The translations under genes were made by a program, and so were the position numbers. This document shows, piece by piece, positions 1-8,068 of a stretch of 32,641 nucleotides of DNA; position 1 is the stretch's first letter; every line of letters begins with the position of its first letter. The notes beneath the pieces are model-generated. The model searched no databases and had not been told where the DNA came from. It was given only the letters and a program-made list of their open reading frames with translations. Location of the stretch: assembly GCA_016190625.1 (NCBI GenBank), contig JACPQF010000064.1:1-32641 (forward strand), written 5' to 3'. This DNA is from Chloroflexota bacterium. Lineage in GTDB: Bacteria; Chloroflexota; Dehalococcoidia; JACPQF01.

Positions 1-76
1 AGCGACGGGACAAGGCTTCGAGCCGGCTCCGCTCCTCCGCAGACAGGACGATTTGATACGGGCTGCGTCGAGGCAT
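1..76 (-). CDS. IS630-like transposase, N-terminal fragment (runs off the left edge)
   Basis: Reading the minus strand from the ATG at 76 gives about 25 codons beginning MPRRSPYQIVLSAEERSRLE, continuing off the window. The pattern 'I.LS.EER..LE.L.R' is what I know from the N-terminal helix-turn-helix region of IS630-family (Tc1/mariner-like) transposases. A strong ribosome binding site, AAAGGAG, sits seven bases before the ATG (around 84-90), which supports a real start. The fragment is too short for the ORF track. Only the DNA-binding end could be seen; the DDE catalytic part lies outside. The element end should lie between here and the propeller gene at 137. It could instead be a stand-alone HTH protein of the same superfamily. 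Confidence 0.6.
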   Translation of the reverse strand, partial: MPRRSPYQIVLSAEERSRLEALSRR

Positions 77-136
77 GGCAGTCTCCTTTCTGGGAGACCA
101 TTATACCTCAAGACAGAACAATACGATACCTTACTT

Positions 137-1168
137 ATGAACTGGAGTACTAAGATCGTCTTCCTCCTTACTCTACTTGTCCTCCTGCTCCTCTTTCTGC
201 CAAAAAATGGAGCCGGATCGGGCCCCGCACCCGTATCGGCCATATCGCTGGTCACCACCATCGCCGTCGGTGGCCAGCCGGCCGATATAGCGCTGAATGA
301 CGCCACCAATCGGATCTACACAGCCAACGGGGACGGCACCGTCTCGGCCATCGACGGCAACACGAACACGGTGGTGGCCACCATATCAGTGGGCGCCAAT
401 CCAGCCGGCATCGCCGCCAACGCTAGCGCCAACCTCGTCTACGTCGCCAACAGGACCGACATGACCGTCTCGGTGATCGACGGCGGAACAAACATGGTCA
501 CTGCCACCGTGATCCTCAGCTTCGCGCCCTACGGCGTGGCGGTAGACTCGAGCCGCAATCGCGTCTACGTCGCCGGCAGGGAGAGCAACCTCGTGGCGGT
601 AATCGACGGCAGCACCAACACGGTGGTTGCGAGCGTCGCCGTAGAAAACGGCCCCCTCGGCCTGGCGGCAGACGAAACTAGGAATCGCATCTACGTCACC
701 AACTTCTACGGCAATACCGTCACGGTGCTGGACGGTGGGACCAACACGGTCGGCGCTGCCATTACCGTCGGCCGGAATCCCTGGGCCGTGGCGGTGAACG
801 GGCGTACGAGCCGCGTCTACGTGGCCAATAGCGCCGACCACACGCTCTCCGTGATCGATGGAGATACGAACGCTCCGGCCGCCACGGTGTCGGTTGGTCT
901 GGGGCCCTTTGGCGTGGCGGTAAATGAGAGAACCAACCTCGTTTTTGTGGCCAACTGGAGCAGCAACGCGGTCTCCGTCGTCGATGGGCAGACCAACGAG
1001 GTTGTCGCCACCCAGACGGCGGGTGCCAAGCCGAGAGGCGTGGCGGCGAACGACAGTACCAATCGCATATACGTCACCAACCAGGTCGACGACACCGTCT
1101 CGGTGGTCGACGGCACGCCACCCCCCAAGAAGCTGTACCTACCACTAGTGATTCGCCAAGCAAATTAG
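137..1168 (+). CDS. Secreted seven-bladed YVTN beta-propeller protein
   Basis: The mature protein is predicted to act outside the cell as a beta-propeller; members of the YVTN/YncE-like group usually serve in binding or adhesion and I see no catalytic motif. The track starts at a TTG at 53 inside the transposase fragment; I prefer ATG 137 because it places a signal peptide (MNWSTKIVFLLTLLVLLLLF) at the N-terminus. There is no clear Shine-Dalgarno; a weak TACGAT at 122-127 would give an almost leaderless mRNA. After the signal come seven repeats of exactly 42 residues, each built as 'NR.YV.N....TVSVIDG.TN.VVAT..VG..P.G'; the last is shortened by the C-terminal tail. The tail, PPPKKLYLPLVIRQAN, carries the YLPLV motif also seen in the Rhs and VWA proteins of this window. 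Confidence 0.88.
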   Translation: MNWSTKIVFLLTLLVLLLLFLPKNGAGSGPAPVSAISLVTTIAVGGQPADIALNDATNRIYTANGDGTVSAIDGNTNTVVATISVGANPAGIAANASANLVYVANRTDMTVSVIDGGTNMVTATVILSFAPYGVAVDSSRNRVYVAGRESNLVAVIDGSTNTVVASVAVENGPLGLAADETRNRIYVTNFYGNTVTVLDGGTNTVGAAITVGRNPWAVAVNGRTSRVYVANSADHTLSVIDGDTNAPAATVSVGLGPFGVAVNERTNLVFVANWSSNAVSVVDGQTNEVVATQTAGAKPRGVAANDSTNRIYVTNQVDDTVSVVDGTPPPKKLYLPLVIRQAN

Positions 1169-1223
1169 CCTGCGGAGCTATGGTATTCAACAAAACAGGG
1201 GAGCATGGTGTCAGTGGATGTAC

Positions 1224-1268
1224 AGCGAATAAGCGAATAGCCAACTCTTGCCCATTCGCTTATTCGCT
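1224..1268. repeat. Perfect 15-bp inverted repeat (AGCGAATAAGCGAAT)
   Basis: Positions 1224-1238 (agcgaataagcgaat) are exactly complementary to 1254-1268, with a 15-base loop. Each arm itself contains two copies of GCGAATA. A 17-base match to one arm and its flank (cgaataagcgaatagcc) recurs at 29523-29539 in another non-coding stretch, so this is a dispersed element and not only a local hairpin. It lies in the 280-bp spacer between two convergent genes and may act as a shared terminator, but no U-run follows on either strand. Confidence 0.75.
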
Positions 1269-1364
1269 TGTCCCATTCGCTGGCGCCGTGGCCGCCAACC
1301 GTGACGCCGAACCTCACCATCAGGCAGTATCTGCCAACCATTCTCGAAAACTTCGACTAGGAAA

Positions 1365-1444
1365 TGAGGGTAGAGGGTTTAGGGTGGGGGACGCTCCCCT
1401 CTGCCCTCTACCCTTTACCCTTTACCCTCAACCCTCTACCCTCA
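1365..1444. repeat. G-rich palindromic element directly behind the nitric oxide reductase gene
   Basis: A 13-bp arm, tgagggtagaggg at 1365-1377, is perfectly complementary to 1432-1444, and an 11-bp subset also pairs with 1404-1414. The right half is an array of CCCT(C/T)TA or CCCTTTA units. Read on the minus strand, starting five bases after the norZ stop, this gives more than four closely spaced GGG tracts, so the transcript could form either a long hairpin or an RNA G-quadruplex. It may act as a 3' end or stability element of norZ; a plain dispersed repeat is equally possible. Confidence 0.65.
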
Positions 1445-1448
1445 CTAC

Positions 1449-3740
1449 TCATCTCGTAGCCGCGGGACCCGTCTCCACCTGAGTGAACAGGGTGCTGCAT
1501 TCCTCGTCGACGCAGGCTGGACGTGGGCGGAGGACCGCCTGAAGCGCCAGGTAGAGCAGGGGCAGCACGCCGACGACGATGAACAGCACGTCCCCCGGCA
1601 GCCGCGCCCATTCAAGGAAGTGAATCACCGGCTGGAGAATGAAGGCCAGCTCCCGGGCGTGCCAGTAGCCTACGCTATAGGCGTCGTAGAGCTGCAGCAG
1701 CCCGATGGGAAACAGGTTGGCAAAGGACATCCAGGCGAGACCCAGGTTCAATGAAATCACCGATATGCCGGCTAGACGGTCGCTCCAGCGTTCGGGGCGA
1801 ACGAGATAGCGCAGGCAGAACAGCGTCAGCCCGATCGCCAGCATGCCGTAGACGCCAAACATGGCTGTGTGCCCGTGGTTGGCCGTTAGGGTGGTGCCGA
1901 TCTCGTAGTAGCTCACGATGGGCAGATTGATCAGGAAGCCGAACATGCCGGCGCCGAGGAAGTTCCAGAACCCCACGGAGGCCAGAGCCCACACCGCCCA
2001 GCGATGGGGGAATCGCTGCCCCGCCACCTCGATCGCCCCCAGGCGAAGGAAGCTATAGGCCTCGAAGGTCAGCAGGGTCAGGGGCACGACCTCCATGGCG
2101 GAGAAGAAGGCGCCCGAAGCCATCACCGGCGCCGGCGCGCCGTTGAAATAGAGGTGATGCAGAGTGCCGATGACCCCGCCGATGGAATAGAGCAATATAC
2201 TGAGGTAGATCACTCTCGTGCCGGTGCGCTCGCTCACCACGCCCAGCAGAACGAAAATGTAGGCGACGGCCGCGGTGGTGAACAGCTCGAGGAAATCCTC
2301 CACCCAAAGGTGCACCACCCAGAAGCGCCAGAAATCGGTTACGGCGAAGGTCGAATCCCGCGTGGCCAGGAGGCCGGCGGCATAGAACACGGGGAGGGCG
2401 AAGGCGGCGTAGAGAAAGAGGTAGGGCATGTTGCCGATGCTCTCGTTTCTCAGCCGTCCGCGCAGGCCCCGGAACAGGATCAGCCCCCAGATGAGCAGGC
2501 CGGCGACCAGCAGGATCTGCCAGAAGCGTCCGAGGTCGAGATACTCCCAGCCCTGAGCGCCAAACCAATACCACAGCGTATTGCCGAGCAGGTTGCGCAT
2601 GCCCGCCGCCTCCCCCAGCAGGCTGCCGAACACTACAACTGCCACGGCGCCGAGCAGAATGTAAGCGAGGGCGGCCTGGCCGCGGGGCTCACGCCGGGCA
2701 ATCAGCGGGGTGATGAAGATACCGGTGGCGAGATAGGCGGCCGCCACGAAGAAGATAGCAAGCTGCACGTGCCAGGTGCGACTGAGCATGTAAGGAATAT
2801 ACGGCGTCAGATCGATGCCAAAGAAATTGGACGGCTCGGCCCGGTAGTGGGCATTCAGACTGCCTACCAGCGTCTGGAGCAGAAAGAGCAGGGCCACGAC
2901 GAGGAAGTATAGCCTGGTCGCCCGCTGTCCGCCCGTCAGCGACACATCAGCCGGCGGGCGAAAATGAACCTGGCGCCAGGGCTCACCGCGCCAGCCGAGC
3001 CAGTCGTAGCGGCCAAACAGGAAAAGAACCAGGCCAAGGCCCCCAAGGAGGGCGAGAATGCTGAGGATGCTCCAAAGCAGGGCATCTGCCGTAGGTGAAT
3101 TGCCGGCAAGCGGCTCGGGCGGCCAGTTGTTCGTATAGGAGTAGGCGGCGCCTGGCCGCTGGGCCGTCGTGGTCCAGGCCGCCCAGGCGATGAAGGCCGT
3201 CAACTGCCGCAGCTCTTCGTCGCTCTGGATGTAGACGGCCGGCACCGGTCCGGCCGCTCGCGGGTTTCTCAGCGCCTCGGCAAAGACCGGCTGCAGCTCC
3301 TGGTAGGCCCGGGCCTGGCCGGCGCTGAGCTTGAGGGTGCCCGTGCCCTCGTCGTAGTTGTTCTCTCGCAGTTCCCGGCGAACGCGCTCGGCCGGGGATT
3401 CACCGCTCGACCCGCTCTTGTAGAAGTCCAGCATGTTGAGAGACTGGCGATGCAAGTAATCGGCCGTGAAATCGGGCCCCAGGTAGGCGCCATGGCCGTA
3501 AATGGTCCCATATTCCATCAGACCGTACTTCTGGAACACCCCCTGGCCGCTCCTGACGTCGGCGCCGGTGAAGACCGTCGCGCCCACGGAATCGACCACC
3601 TTGGCCGGGATCGGCGGCTGGTCCCGATAGATAAGAAAGGCGAGTATTCCCAGGCCGGTGAATCCTATCAGAAAAGTAAGGACCGAGGCTTGGAGCCAAA
3701 GACGAGAGATAACCATGCCGCGTCGGGGCTCGCCAACCAT
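1449..3740 (-). CDS. norZ: Quinol-dependent nitric oxide reductase (qNOR)
   Basis: It reduces two NO to N2O at the cell membrane with electrons from quinol; single-subunit qNORs of about 760 residues match the 763 here. An N-terminal helix (about 12-37) is followed by the extracytoplasmic region that replaces NorC, including 'SGQGVFQKYGLMEYGTIYGHGAYLGPDF'-type sequence at 64-91, then about twelve membrane helices. Expected ligands are visible: H324 in WHVQL, H477 and E481 in HLWVE (FeB site), HH 528-529, and H622/H624 in NHGH. GGGAGGTG seven bases before the ATG supports this start. No other denitrification gene is in the window and no regulator is adjacent, so NO detoxification or a partial denitrification step are both possible. 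It is divergent from the methyltransferase gene. Confidence 0.95.
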   Translation of the reverse strand: MVGEPRRGMVISRLWLQASVLTFLIGFTGLGILAFLIYRDQPPIPAKVVDSVGATVFTGADVRSGQGVFQKYGLMEYGTIYGHGAYLGPDFTADYLHRQSLNMLDFYKSGSSGESPAERVRRELRENNYDEGTGTLKLSAGQARAYQELQPVFAEALRNPRAAGPVPAVYIQSDEELRQLTAFIAWAAWTTTAQRPGAAYSYTNNWPPEPLAGNSPTADALLWSILSILALLGGLGLVLFLFGRYDWLGWRGEPWRQVHFRPPADVSLTGGQRATRLYFLVVALLFLLQTLVGSLNAHYRAEPSNFFGIDLTPYIPYMLSRTWHVQLAIFFVAAAYLATGIFITPLIARREPRGQAALAYILLGAVAVVVFGSLLGEAAGMRNLLGNTLWYWFGAQGWEYLDLGRFWQILLVAGLLIWGLILFRGLRGRLRNESIGNMPYLFLYAAFALPVFYAAGLLATRDSTFAVTDFWRFWVVHLWVEDFLELFTTAAVAYIFVLLGVVSERTGTRVIYLSILLYSIGGVIGTLHHLYFNGAPAPVMASGAFFSAMEVVPLTLLTFEAYSFLRLGAIEVAGQRFPHRWAVWALASVGFWNFLGAGMFGFLINLPIVSYYEIGTTLTANHGHTAMFGVYGMLAIGLTLFCLRYLVRPERWSDRLAGISVISLNLGLAWMSFANLFPIGLLQLYDAYSVGYWHARELAFILQPVIHFLEWARLPGDVLFIVVGVLPLLYLALQAVLRPRPACVDEECSTLFTQVETGPAATR

Positions 3741-3892
3741 GGGGGCACCTCCCAGAGCGAAAGTGAGCTACCAGCAAACGCAGCAAGACGCGTGCCAAGG
3801 GGCTGACCGGGGCCTATGAGCCTTGCTAGCTCTGGAAGATTCATCGGTGTCTATCTGTGTCAATCTGCGAACCACTCCGACCCCATTCCAAG

Positions 3893-3905
3893 TATAATAT
3901 AGATG
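3893..3905 (+). promoter_or_regulatory. -10 element and likely leaderless start of the MidA-like gene
   Basis: TATAAT at 3893-3898 is followed after six bases by the GTG at 3905, just where transcription would begin. No Shine-Dalgarno precedes this GTG and I see no good -35. The upstream codons used by the ORF track would overlap the promoter and resemble a dispersed 'tctatctgtgtcaatctgcg' repeat rather than protein-coding sequence. This favours a leaderless mRNA starting at the GTG, which is an inference. Confidence 0.45.
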
Positions 3906-5068
3906 TGAGCGAAGAGCAGACAAACACGCCAAGGCGACAGGGCTTCTCTCGGTTCTTTTCCCGAGGCAACCCCGTCCTTCTCGATGTCATCCGGGCGCAG
4001 ATTCGCCGAGCGGGGAAGATAACGTTTGCCGATTTCATGGCCCTGGTCCTATACCATCCCGAGCTTGGCTACTACAATTCAGCGCGTGAGCGGTTCGGCA
4101 GCGAGGGCGATTTCTTCACCGCGCCCGAGACTCACCCCGTTTTCGGCGCCCTGTTAGCCCGCCAGATCGAGCAGATGTGGCGATCCCTCAGCCGCCCCTC
4201 CGTGTTTGAGGTAGTCGAGATGGGGGCCGGTTCGGGCATCCTCTGCCGCGATCTTCTGATCTATGTCCGTTCTGCCTACCCCGAGCTCTTCTCCGCCTTG
4301 CGCTACCGGCTGGTAGAGAGCAGCCTCTCATCGGTGGAAAGGCAGAGAGCCAACCTAAAGTCAAGCCGATTACCGCTCCGCCGAATGAGGTGGCACCCGT
4401 TTCTCTCATCGCTGCCCCAGCGTCCGGTCGTCGGCTGCTTTCTGTCAAACGAGCTCGTCGACGCCTTTCCCTTCCATCGAGTAGTGAACGTGGGCGGTGA
4501 AACCAAGGAGATCTACGTCGGCCTCGAAGGCGACGGCGAGTTCGTGGACGTCGTCGACCGACCCTCGACGCCGGCCATCGCCGACTACTTCAAGTGGGTG
4601 GACGTCGAGCTTCCGGTGGACTGCCGGGCCGAGGTCAACCTGCAGGCCGTGGCCTGGATAAGAGAGGTCGCCCGGCATTTGCGGCGGGGCTTCGTTATCA
4701 CCATCGACTACGGCTATCCTGCCGCCGAGCTTTACTCCGCCTCCCGTCCCCGGGGCACCCTCCTCTGCTACTACCGGCATTCCTATCTGGAGGACCCCTA
4801 CGTCCGCGTGGGCCAGCAGGACATCACCGCCCACGTCGACTTCACCGCCCTCGCCAAGGCTGGCGAAGAAGAGGGCCTCCTTCCGCTGAGGCTATGCCCT
4901 CAGCGCGATTTCCTTCTTTCGCTTGGCCTATCGGACTTCGTTAATGAACTCGAGAAGAAAGGCCTCAGCGCCGAATATCGAGCCAATCGACTGGCAATGG
5001 AGGAACTCGTCAAGCCTGACGGTCTGGGGCGGCTGAAGGTGCTCGTTCAGGGCAAGGGGACGGGCTAA
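3905..5068 (+). CDS. MidA/NDUFAF7-like SAM-dependent methyltransferase
   Basis: This belongs to the family of protein arginine methyltransferases whose human member NDUFAF7 methylates a subunit of respiratory complex I; the bacterial substrate is not known. From GTG 3905 it has 387 residues. Visible family signatures are FADFMALVLYHPELGYY near the N-terminus, the SAM-binding glycine loop EMGAGSG at about 105-111, the motif SNELVDAFPFHRV at about 181-193, 'ITIDYGYP' and 'RPRGTLLCYYRH' further on, and DITAHVDFTAL. The ORF track begins at GTG 3857, but a TATAAT overlaps those codons, so I moved the start. It stands alone, divergent from norZ and convergent with the tad operon. About 20 bases after the stop is a short 'ctgatagct' remnant of the repeat found at 14389. 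Confidence 0.88.
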   Translation: MSEEQTNTPRRQGFSRFFSRGNPVLLDVIRAQIRRAGKITFADFMALVLYHPELGYYNSARERFGSEGDFFTAPETHPVFGALLARQIEQMWRSLSRPSVFEVVEMGAGSGILCRDLLIYVRSAYPELFSALRYRLVESSLSSVERQRANLKSSRLPLRRMRWHPFLSSLPQRPVVGCFLSNELVDAFPFHRVVNVGGETKEIYVGLEGDGEFVDVVDRPSTPAIADYFKWVDVELPVDCRAEVNLQAVAWIREVARHLRRGFVITIDYGYPAAELYSASRPRGTLLCYYRHSYLEDPYVRVGQQDITAHVDFTALAKAGEEEGLLPLRLCPQRDFLLSLGLSDFVNELEKKGLSAEYRANRLAMEELVKPDGLGRLKVLVQGKGTG

Positions 5069-5098
5069 ACACGAAGGCGCAAAATGGAAAGCTGATAG

Positions 5099-7132
5099 CT
5101 ACTTATTGCCGGCGGTCGCCGGTATCTTGGCGAACGGCGCCGGCTGCCACGCTCCTTCGCCCTTCTCTCGTTGGAACTCGCTGCGGCTCAGAACTAAGGT
5201 CGCGATCGCGACCAGGCCGAGACCGCCGGCGAGGACAGCCGCCGAAGCGTTGGCGCCGGACATCACTAACAGGCCGATGCTGGCGGCGGTCGCCGCGACA
5301 GCCCAGAAACGCGACCATCCTTCTCGCCGGGCAAGACCGAGGGCGACGAATAGATAGAGGAAGCCGATGACGTACGGCACGGCCGCGAGAAGGTTATAGC
5401 CCGGGGCCACCTCGAGCTTATCGTTCCACGGCAGAGAGGCCCATGAAAGCTCCGGAAGCCACTGGCTGGCGCTGTGATAGAGAAGGCTAGCCTCCGATAG
5501 ATCCACCTCGGCGACTCCCTGAAAATCGACGAAAGCCTGTTTCATGACTGGCAATGACGCCAGCGGCAAGAGGGCAACCAATAGCCAATAGGCCGCGAGG
5601 GCAAGACAGGCCAGCGACGCCAGCCAGCGGAAGCCACGAGACACGGGGCTGCGCCTTCGGGATTTGGCCACTTCCTTCTTGGCCTTTACTTCCTCCTTGA
5701 CGGCTTGGCGCTCTACCGCGGCCATCTCCTCCTCCTTCTGCTGGCGCTGGATGGCCCAGAGCAAGTTGGCCCTCACCTTCTCGTTTTCCGGGTTGATCGC
5801 TAGAGCCTGTTGGAGGGAATAGATGACGTCGCCGAGCGTGGCCGCGGTCTTGGCCCGCCAGAACCAGGCCTTCTCGCTCGTCGGGTTCACCTCCGTGGCC
5901 CTAACGAAAAGGCGATTGGCCCCCTCTTCGTCGCCCCGCTCGAGGGACATGAGGGCCGCCGAGATAAGCGCCTCTTCGCCCGCCGCGGCGCCCACCGCCA
6001 AGCCGGGAGCCCCCCGCTGTGCAGAGAGACCCAGGGTTGACTGCCTGCTGGCTGGCACCGCGCCCTGAGAATCCGGACGCGCAGCCCATGGCCCCTGGGC
6101 CATCTGGCGGTAAGCCTGCTGGGCTTTTTGATTGTTCGGGTCTATGGCGAGGGCCTGCTGGATGCAGACGAACTTCTCCTCGCCGTTATCCGTCATCGCC
6201 CCTTTCCACAGCCAGGCTTCGTCGTTCTTGGGATCGAGGTCGACGGCCAGGGAGAAAAGGCTATAGGCCAGCCGGCGGTTTCCGCTCATGCCCGCCGTCT
6301 TGCCCTGCTCGATGAGATTATGAAGGTGGCTGGCGGCCCCTGTGGCGGGCGCCGGCTCGAAGCTCGGGGCGGCGAGCTTGGGCGCTGGCGCTGGCGTCTC
6401 GACATCAGGCTCCGCCGATGCGCTTACCTCGACCGGCGGCGCGGCGCTGGCGGCGGGTGTAGTCCGGGACTTCCACGCCTCCCTCGCCGAGTCTCTAGCC
6501 AGGCTGCCAAAGTGGGCCGCGTTGGTCTTGAGCCACACGAGGAAGGCGTGTCCGGCAACGCCGGAAGCCTTGGCGATGGCCCGGCCGGCGGCCGAGGCGC
6601 GGGTTGCCGCCTCGTGGCTGGCGATCACGGCCAGAGTGACGACAACCGGCACCGCTTTATCGGCCCAATGTCGGGCCAATAGACTTAACCGGTTTAGCTT
6701 CAAAATCAGCCAGACCAGGAAGCCTACCGACTCGTCCGAGAAACGACCCCAGAATGAGCCGAGCGCTGCCGGCGCCGCCGTCCCCAGCTTCCTCGCCATC
6801 GGCGCCTGGCCGATGGGAGGGGCAATGCTCATCCAGGGGCATTGGGTGTGGGCCGAGCTAAGGCAGAACCCTTTCTGGTGGGTCAGGTCGACGCGGTCAC
6901 GCTGCATCCAAAGGTAGCAGCGGTGCTCCTCGGTGGGGTCATCTCTATGGATGAAGGGCTCGTCGAGCAAGCCGAGATGAGGACAGGGCTGTTGGGCCCA
7001 GGGCGACACGATGACCGCTCCCCTGAACCGGAAGGTGAGACGGATGCGACCGAACACCCTGAAGGCGACCAGCACCAGAACCAGAGCCACCCCGGCTATG
7101 ATAAGATTGGTCCAGGACAAGAGAGCTCCCAT
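5099..7132 (-). CDS. Membrane protein with Cys-cluster motif and TPR repeats, last gene of the tad operon
   Basis: I do not recognise a named family for the whole protein. It has 677 residues. An N-terminal membrane helix (about 9-27) is followed by a four-cysteine cluster: CPHLGL at 50-55, HRCY around 72, FC at 90 and QCPW at 97-100. I recall this C-P-x-LGL...HRC...FC...CP arrangement from many otherwise unrelated Chloroflexota proteins; a metal or disulfide role is inference. A hydrophobic region, an A/P-rich linker (about 230-265) and two tetratricopeptide-like pairs ('LAVDLDPKNDEAWLWKG', 'ATEVNPTSEKAWFWRA') follow, then four membrane helices. AGGAGGTG seven bases before the ATG overlaps the end of tadC, so it is translated from the tad mRNA. 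A TPR scaffold role like that of TadD is possible but unproven. Confidence 0.8.
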   Translation of the reverse strand: MGALLSWTNLIIAGVALVLVLVAFRVFGRIRLTFRFRGAVIVSPWAQQPCPHLGLLDEPFIHRDDPTEEHRCYLWMQRDRVDLTHQKGFCLSSAHTQCPWMSIAPPIGQAPMARKLGTAAPAALGSFWGRFSDESVGFLVWLILKLNRLSLLARHWADKAVPVVVTLAVIASHEAATRASAAGRAIAKASGVAGHAFLVWLKTNAAHFGSLARDSAREAWKSRTTPAASAAPPVEVSASAEPDVETPAPAPKLAAPSFEPAPATGAASHLHNLIEQGKTAGMSGNRRLAYSLFSLAVDLDPKNDEAWLWKGAMTDNGEEKFVCIQQALAIDPNNQKAQQAYRQMAQGPWAARPDSQGAVPASRQSTLGLSAQRGAPGLAVGAAAGEEALISAALMSLERGDEEGANRLFVRATEVNPTSEKAWFWRAKTAATLGDVIYSLQQALAINPENEKVRANLLWAIQRQQKEEEMAAVERQAVKEEVKAKKEVAKSRRRSPVSRGFRWLASLACLALAAYWLLVALLPLASLPVMKQAFVDFQGVAEVDLSEASLLYHSASQWLPELSWASLPWNDKLEVAPGYNLLAAVPYVIGFLYLFVALGLARREGWSRFWAVAATAASIGLLVMSGANASAAVLAGGLGLVAIATLVLSRSEFQREKGEGAWQPAPFAKIPATAGNK

Positions 7133-7146
7133 GCTAACTCACCTCC

Positions 7147-8067
7147 TCACACGCCGTGCATGCGAGAAATAACGTTTGTGTATATGGCCCACACGGCCGG
7201 GCCGAGCATTACCACCATCATCGCCGGAAAGATGCAGACGATCAGGGGGAATAGCATCTTGACCGGCGCCTTCATCGCCTTTTCCTCGGCTCTCTGCCGC
7301 CGCCGCACCCTGAGCTCGTCGGCCTGCGTGCGAAGGATATCGGCGATGGACAGGCCCATCTGGTCGGCTTGAACGATAGCGGCGACAAAGGACTTGAGAT
7401 CGGGCACGCCGCTGCGCTGGCCGAGGTCGCGCAGGGCTTCCCGGCGCAACTTGCCAAGGCCGATCTCTTGAAGCACCCGGCCGAACTCGTCGCTGAGCGG
7501 CCCTTTGGTCTTCTGCACGACCTTGGATAGCGAGGCGTCAAAGGCAAGGCCGGCCTCCATGCAAACCGTAATCAGGTCCAGGGCGTCGGGAAGCGCCTTC
7601 TCGATGGCCGTCTTCTTAGCGTCGATCTTCAGACGCAGCCAGGTCAGGGGCAAGCGATAGCCGAAGAAGAACAGCAAGAACACGATGGCCACTTGAAGAA
7701 GGCTTGGGGGCCGGTGGCTGAGATAGAGTGGCAGACCGTAGATGGCAGGCAGACCGATCAGGAGAGCAAACCTCAGAAACAGGAAGGTAGCCGGTCTAAC
7801 GGGATTGCCCGCTTTTTCCAGTTCCGCTGTGACTTGGTCGTGGACCTGCTGCGGGGAGGCCCGCATCACGGACTTGGCGATCGTGGCGACGATGGGCCAA
7901 AGAACCCGTTCGGAAAACGGTTTTTCTAGCTCGCTTCGCTCCCCCCGGTCGAGGTACTCGTAGGGCCGCAGCCTCTGGGCCAATACGTCCGGGCCAGCCG
8001 GCATCAGCGCGTAGGCCACGAGGGCGAAGGTTATGAACACGAATACGGGAATCAGTGCGAGCATCAT
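7147..8067 (-). CDS. tadC: Tad pilus inner-membrane platform protein TadC
   Basis: TadC pairs with TadB as the membrane platform on which the TadA ATPase acts during Flp pilus assembly. The 306-residue protein has the type II secretion F domain: about three N-terminal and central membrane helices, a cytoplasmic helical stretch with 'ALPDALDLITVCMEAGLAFDASL', the segment 'FVAAIVQADQMGLSIADILRTQADELR', and a C-terminal hydrophobic pair. The gene opens with two consecutive ATGs; GAGGTG lies four bases before the first and seven before the second, so initiation at 8064 is as likely as 8067. It starts one base after the tadB stop, and the ribosome binding site of the next gene overlaps its end. 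Confidence 0.93.
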   Translation of the reverse strand: MMLALIPVFVFITFALVAYALMPAGPDVLAQRLRPYEYLDRGERSELEKPFSERVLWPIVATIAKSVMRASPQQVHDQVTAELEKAGNPVRPATFLFLRFALLIGLPAIYGLPLYLSHRPPSLLQVAIVFLLFFFGYRLPLTWLRLKIDAKKTAIEKALPDALDLITVCMEAGLAFDASLSKVVQKTKGPLSDEFGRVLQEIGLGKLRREALRDLGQRSGVPDLKSFVAAIVQADQMGLSIADILRTQADELRVRRRQRAEEKAMKAPVKMLFPLIVCIFPAMMVVMLGPAVWAIYTNVISRMHGV

Positions 8068-8068
8068 T

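Noticed and set aside
53-136. Track's longer N-terminus for the propeller protein
   Set aside because: It begins at TTG within the oppositely oriented transposase start region and would bury the signal peptide.
1180-1482. 100-residue plus-strand ORF behind the propeller gene
   Set aside because: It consists of two palindromic repeats and runs into the norZ 3' end; no coding character.
2004-2912. 302-residue plus-strand ORF opposite norZ
   Set aside because: It is antisense to a clearly functional qNOR with all catalytic residues; its His/Glu/Gln/Gly-rich composition is that of a shadow frame in GC-rich DNA.
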